Below are positions 4,801 through 6,922 of a stretch of 6,922 bases of DNA, piece after piece; the stretch's first letter is position 1; each line of letters starts with the position of its first letter. The position numbers and the translations under genes are program-made. Source of the DNA: Gemmatimonadales bacterium (GTDB lineage Bacteria; Gemmatimonadota; Gemmatimonadetes; Gemmatimonadales; GWC2-71-9); assembly GCA_013813145.1 (NCBI GenBank), contig JACCSE010000441.1, forward strand, positions 1-6,922. Direction: 5' to 3'. The notes beneath the pieces are model-generated. The model worked only from the letters and a program-made list of their open reading frames with translations. It was not told where the DNA came from and made no database searches.

Positions 4801-6922
4801 CACGGCCCAGAGCAGCGGCTGCCGGCCGCGGTTCCGAAGCAGCTCCTCCCTGGGCGCGCGCAGCGACGGCTCGGCGAAGAAGAGGGATCCCGCCAGCTCC
4901 TGGAAGACGGCGGATTCCGCCGGCGTGATCCCCAGCTCGCGCAACTCGACCTGGGTGGAAGTCCAGGCGAGGTCGAGCGCGCGCTGGGCCGCGTACGAAT
5001 CGTGGTAGCGGTCGGCGAGCTCGAAGACCCGTTCCCGGGTGGCGCCCACCAGCGTCGTAAACGCGACCGATGCCGACTGTCCCGGCCCCAGCCGGACCCG
5101 GGTGCGGAGCGCGAAGATCGGGTCGAGCACGGCACCGGTGGTCCCCGATAGCGGGCCGGACCTCTCCAGCGCGACCGGTTGCCGGGTGCTGCGCCCGCGC
5201 CCCAGAAATTGGCTCCGGTCGGTCTCGCAGGTCACCTGCCCGAGCCGGTGCCGGCCCGCGTCCACCACGTGGGCGCACCAGACCGGCCGCTCGGTCGAGG
5301 AACGCGGCCGTCGGGTTGCGGTGACGGCGGTACACCACTCGTGCCACTCGGTCTCGACGAACAGGCTCCCGAACGCCGGGTGAGCCCGGTCCGCGTCGGG
5401 CGGGGCGAGCACGATCTCGCCGTAGCTGGTGAGCTCGATCTCCCGGGGCAGGGAACCGTTGTTGGTGAGGGTGACCCGCCGCACCTCGGCCGAGTCGGCG
5501 GGGACGACGGCGATCTCGGTGCGGGTCTCGATGTCGCCGTCGACGCGGTGGAAGGTGACGCGGTCGGTGGCGAGGAGCGCGCGATACCGATCGGCCGGGG
5601 CGCATACCGGCTGATGCGCCGCCGACCACACCCGGCCGGTGGAGATGTCCCGCACGTAGCAGAACTGGCCGGTGGAGTCGGTGGTGCCGTCCGCCCGCCA
5701 GCGGGTGATCGCGAGATCCTCGTGCCGGCTGTAGCCGGAGCCGCAGTGGCTCACCATGACCGTGTAGGGCATGTGCCCCAGCAGGGCGATGCGAGGCTGG
5801 GCCGTGCCGGGCTCCTCCACCTCGCGCACCACCGGCCGCTCCAGCTCGGGATCGGGCAGCGCCTCCTCGGCCCGGGCGGTCTGGGGCTCCTGAAGGACGA
5901 GGCGGCGGGGAACCCGCTCGTGCAGCAGCAGCTCGGCCGAACGCACCAGCGGGTCGGCGTGAAAGCGGCGGGGCCAGATCCCGGCGGTGAGGGCGTTGGT
6001 GAGCGCGACGAGCCCCATTCCGAGGTGGTGCGCCATGTAGTTCCCCACCACGGCGTAGCGCCGGCCCGGCAGCGGCCGGGTGTAGTCGAGCGCGTCGCGA
6101 AAGCCGTAGGCGCCCAACGCCCCCTTCTGCTCCAGGATGCCGAGGTTGGCCAGCGCGCGCGGAGGATCGATCATGGCGGCGAGCGCGGAAGCGTAGGGGG
6201 CGACGACGAGGTCGCGCCCGAGGCCGCGCTTGAGCGCCAGGTCGGGGACGCCGAAGGCGCGGTACTGGTAGGTCTGGTGGGCGTCGCGCAGATTGTACGC
6301 GCTTTCGCTCACGCCCCACGGCACTCCCCGCTCGGTGCCGTACGCGATCTGCCGGCGCACCGCGCCGAAGTAAGTCCGGTCCAGCACGGTAAGCGGAAAC
6401 GACTGCATCACCAGCGCCGGCATCAGGTACTCGAACATGCTGCCGCTCCACGACACCAGCGCCGTCTCGCCGGCGGCGCGGGTCAGGGTGCGACCGAGCC
6501 GGAACCAATGCTCGACCGGCACCTCGTTCTTGGCGACGGCGATGAAGCTGGCGAGCCGCGCCTCCGACGCGAGCAGATCGTAATACGAGCTGTCGAGCGC
6601 GTGGGCGGTCGCCTGGTAACCGATGGAGAACAGGGCCCGCGAGTCATCGTACAGAAAGCGGAAGTCCATGGCGTGCGCGAGTGCGGAGGCCCGCTCCGCC
6701 AGGGTCTCGAGCCGCCTGACGAGGTCGGCCGCGTTGGGGGATCGGCCGGCGTGCCGCCGCCAGCTCTCCGATCGGGTGGGCGCTTCACGTCGCCGCCGGT
6801 CCGGAGAGGACAGCTCGAGCCGCTCGAGCCAGGGCGCGTGGCCGGCGATCAGCCGGAGGCTCCAGTCGATCCACTCGGTGGCGGACCCGCTGCCGTCGAG
6901 CAGGTGCCGGGCGCGCTGGAGC
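1858..6922 (-). CDS. Cyclic beta-1,2-glucan synthase-like protein (NdvB/ChvB type), C-terminal ~1687 residues, with GH94 domain (5' partial)
   Basis: This family builds cyclic beta-1,2-glucan: a membrane GT84 domain polymerises from UDP-glucose, a central domain cyclises, and a GH94 phosphorylase domain controls chain length. The frame is open to the right edge. The Met at 6669 is internal: the codons before it read LAERASALAHA and run into MDFRFLYDD, a typical family segment. Counting from that Met: a glucoamylase-like, cyclisation-type domain at about 1-250 (WSGSMFEYLMP 74-84, PWGVSESAYN 117-126, YMAHHLGMG 211-219); a first GH94 N-terminal-like beta-sandwich at about 298-550; a helical segment (WAVGVSGDWPILL from 621); a second beta-sandwich at about 835-1080 (LTPWHNDPVSDP); then the catalytic (alpha/alpha)6 barrel with FRDQLQD 1149-1155, HWWHPQ 1186-1191, FSDDLAWLP from 1200 with the putative general-acid Asp1202/1203, GGGDWNDGM 1279-1287, AQSWSVISG 1373-1381 and ENGAQYTH from 1433; and a C-terminal beta region to 1603. 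Family members are about 2800 residues, so the GT84 and membrane segments should lie beyond the window. A stand-alone soluble variant lacking GT84 cannot be excluded. Confidence 0.93.
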   Translation of the reverse strand, partial: LQRARHLLDGSGSATEWIDWSLRLIAGHAPWLERLELSSPDRRRREAPTRSESWRRHAGRSPNAADLVRRLETLAERASALAHAMDFRFLYDDSRALFSIGYQATAHALDSSYYDLLASEARLASFIAVAKNEVPVEHWFRLGRTLTRAAGETALVSWSGSMFEYLMPALVMQSFPLTVLDRTYFGAVRRQIAYGTERGVPWGVSESAYNLRDAHQTYQYRAFGVPDLALKRGLGRDLVVAPYASALAAMIDPPRALANLGILEQKGALGAYGFRDALDYTRPLPGRRYAVVGNYMAHHLGMGLVALTNALTAGIWPRRFHADPLVRSAELLLHERVPRRLVLQEPQTARAEEALPDPELERPVVREVEEPGTAQPRIALLGHMPYTVMVSHCGSGYSRHEDLAITRWRADGTTDSTGQFCYVRDISTGRVWSAAHQPVCAPADRYRALLATDRVTFHRVDGDIETRTEIAVVPADSAEVRRVTLTNNGSLPREIELTSYGEIVLAPPDADRAHPAFGSLFVETEWHEWCTAVTATRRPRSSTERPVWCAHVVDAGRHRLGQVTCETDRSQFLGRGRSTRQPVALERSGPLSGTTGAVLDPIFALRTRVRLGPGQSASVAFTTLVGATRERVFELADRYHDSYAAQRALDLAWTSTQVELRELGITPAESAVFQELAGSLFFAEPSLRAPREELLRNRGRQPLLWAVGVSGDWPILLATIDSVDGLPTLSRLFAAHRYWRRRGMMVDLVVLNTHPPSYLQDLQEKITAAMFASSDSWVIDKPGGVFARRRDLLSADVLQMLRATARVHLYCDGRSPGRILEAAGGPESLELSPPQPLPTPARLAERPTPAAVRVLRRVVAGGLSRDAFGLGSSDWTAPSRSSRPERDKVPFENGLGGLTAEGEYEIRVRGDRLPPAPWANVVANPRGGFVVTERGAGFTWAENSHFLRLTPWHNDPVSDPIGDAVYLRDEVSREVWCPTPAPVRNDRPYTVRHGTGTSSFSHEHDGLATTLTLGLAEHEAVKLSLLRIVNLQRRPRRLTLTAYAEWTLGALREHTQHQVQTSFDPALGAILARNHFDPQFGGHVAFCALSEPVAGHTGDRREFLGRNGTVEAPVALHATLSGTTGAGLDPCAALRCALELRPGETRELVVILGAVENEEAARRAIAEYRDLERAKAALRLNARRWAERLSVISVRTPEPSFDAMVNRWTLYQALACRMWARSATYQSSGAYGFRDQLQDVMAFVYAEPGIAREHILRAAARQFVEGDVQHWWHPQSGRGVRTRFSDDLAWLPYVVDHYVRTTGDASVLDQMVPFLAMRPLEPHEHEVYDAPEISHEVGSVYDHCVRALRKACTSGPHGLPLIGGGDWNDGMNRVGVEGRGESVWLAWFLTATLRAFAEHAVTRGDPAAAEFRTRADAYVAAVEEQAWDGEWYRRAYFDDGTPLGSSESDECRIDSIAQSWSVISGAGAPERQAQAMRSLEEHLVEEDARLLLLLTPPFDETKHDPGYIKGYLPGVRENGAQYTHAALWAVLATALRGDGDRAFQLFQMINPLSHSRTPAEVAAYKVEPYVVAADVYTAEGQLGRGGWTWYTGSASWMYRVGLEGILGFRKRGSTLAIEPRVPAGWAEFTIEYRYGGSVYAIVVQRPQAVGGGTAEIVLDGAVLDGPMIPLVDDGARHQVVVRPAPTP

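Noticed and set aside
6667..6669. ATG at 6669 as the start of the glucan synthase-like gene
   Set aside because: The frame stays open to the window edge, and the codons before it join smoothly to MDFRFLYDD, a segment that lies mid-protein in the family.

Overview
The window is very GC-rich, dense bacterial DNA with strong G/C third-codon bias. It holds three protein-coding genes and one gene-free gap of about 290 bp. High GC, a very large cyclic beta-1,2-glucan synthase-type protein, a molybdenum hydroxylase, and a dispersed repeat (core TCCCGAGCGGAGCGAGGGA) of a kind I recall from soil Gemmatimonadota and Chloroflexi suggest a free-living soil or sediment bacterium. Gemmatimonadota would be my guess, but the phylum call is weak and comes from general recall, not a search.

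Layout from left to right. Bases 1-690 (+) are the 3' end of a xanthine dehydrogenase/aldehyde oxidase-family molybdopterin-binding subunit, which starts before the window. It meets a LysR-type regulator (687-1493, -) tail to tail, and both stop codons lie in one CTAG palindrome. The natural 5' end of the regulator extends to an ATG at 1565, but an in-frame TAG sits at its fifth codon. The gene is therefore either newly broken, restarted internally at a TTG, read through, or affected by a sequencing error. Bases 1566-1857 are a gap with a dispersed imperfect-hairpin repeat and a small dyad. Bases 1858-6922 (-) are the C-terminal ~1687 residues of a cyclic beta-1,2-glucan synthase-like protein that continues past the right edge.

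The genes do not form an obvious pathway. The glucan synthase-like protein would make or trim beta-1,2-glucan for the envelope or periplasm, and the molybdenum hydroxylase would oxidise a small heterocycle or aldehyde. The regulator is divergent from neither, so its target cannot be read from the layout. I found no clearly novel system. The most notable observation is the amber codon near the start of the regulator.
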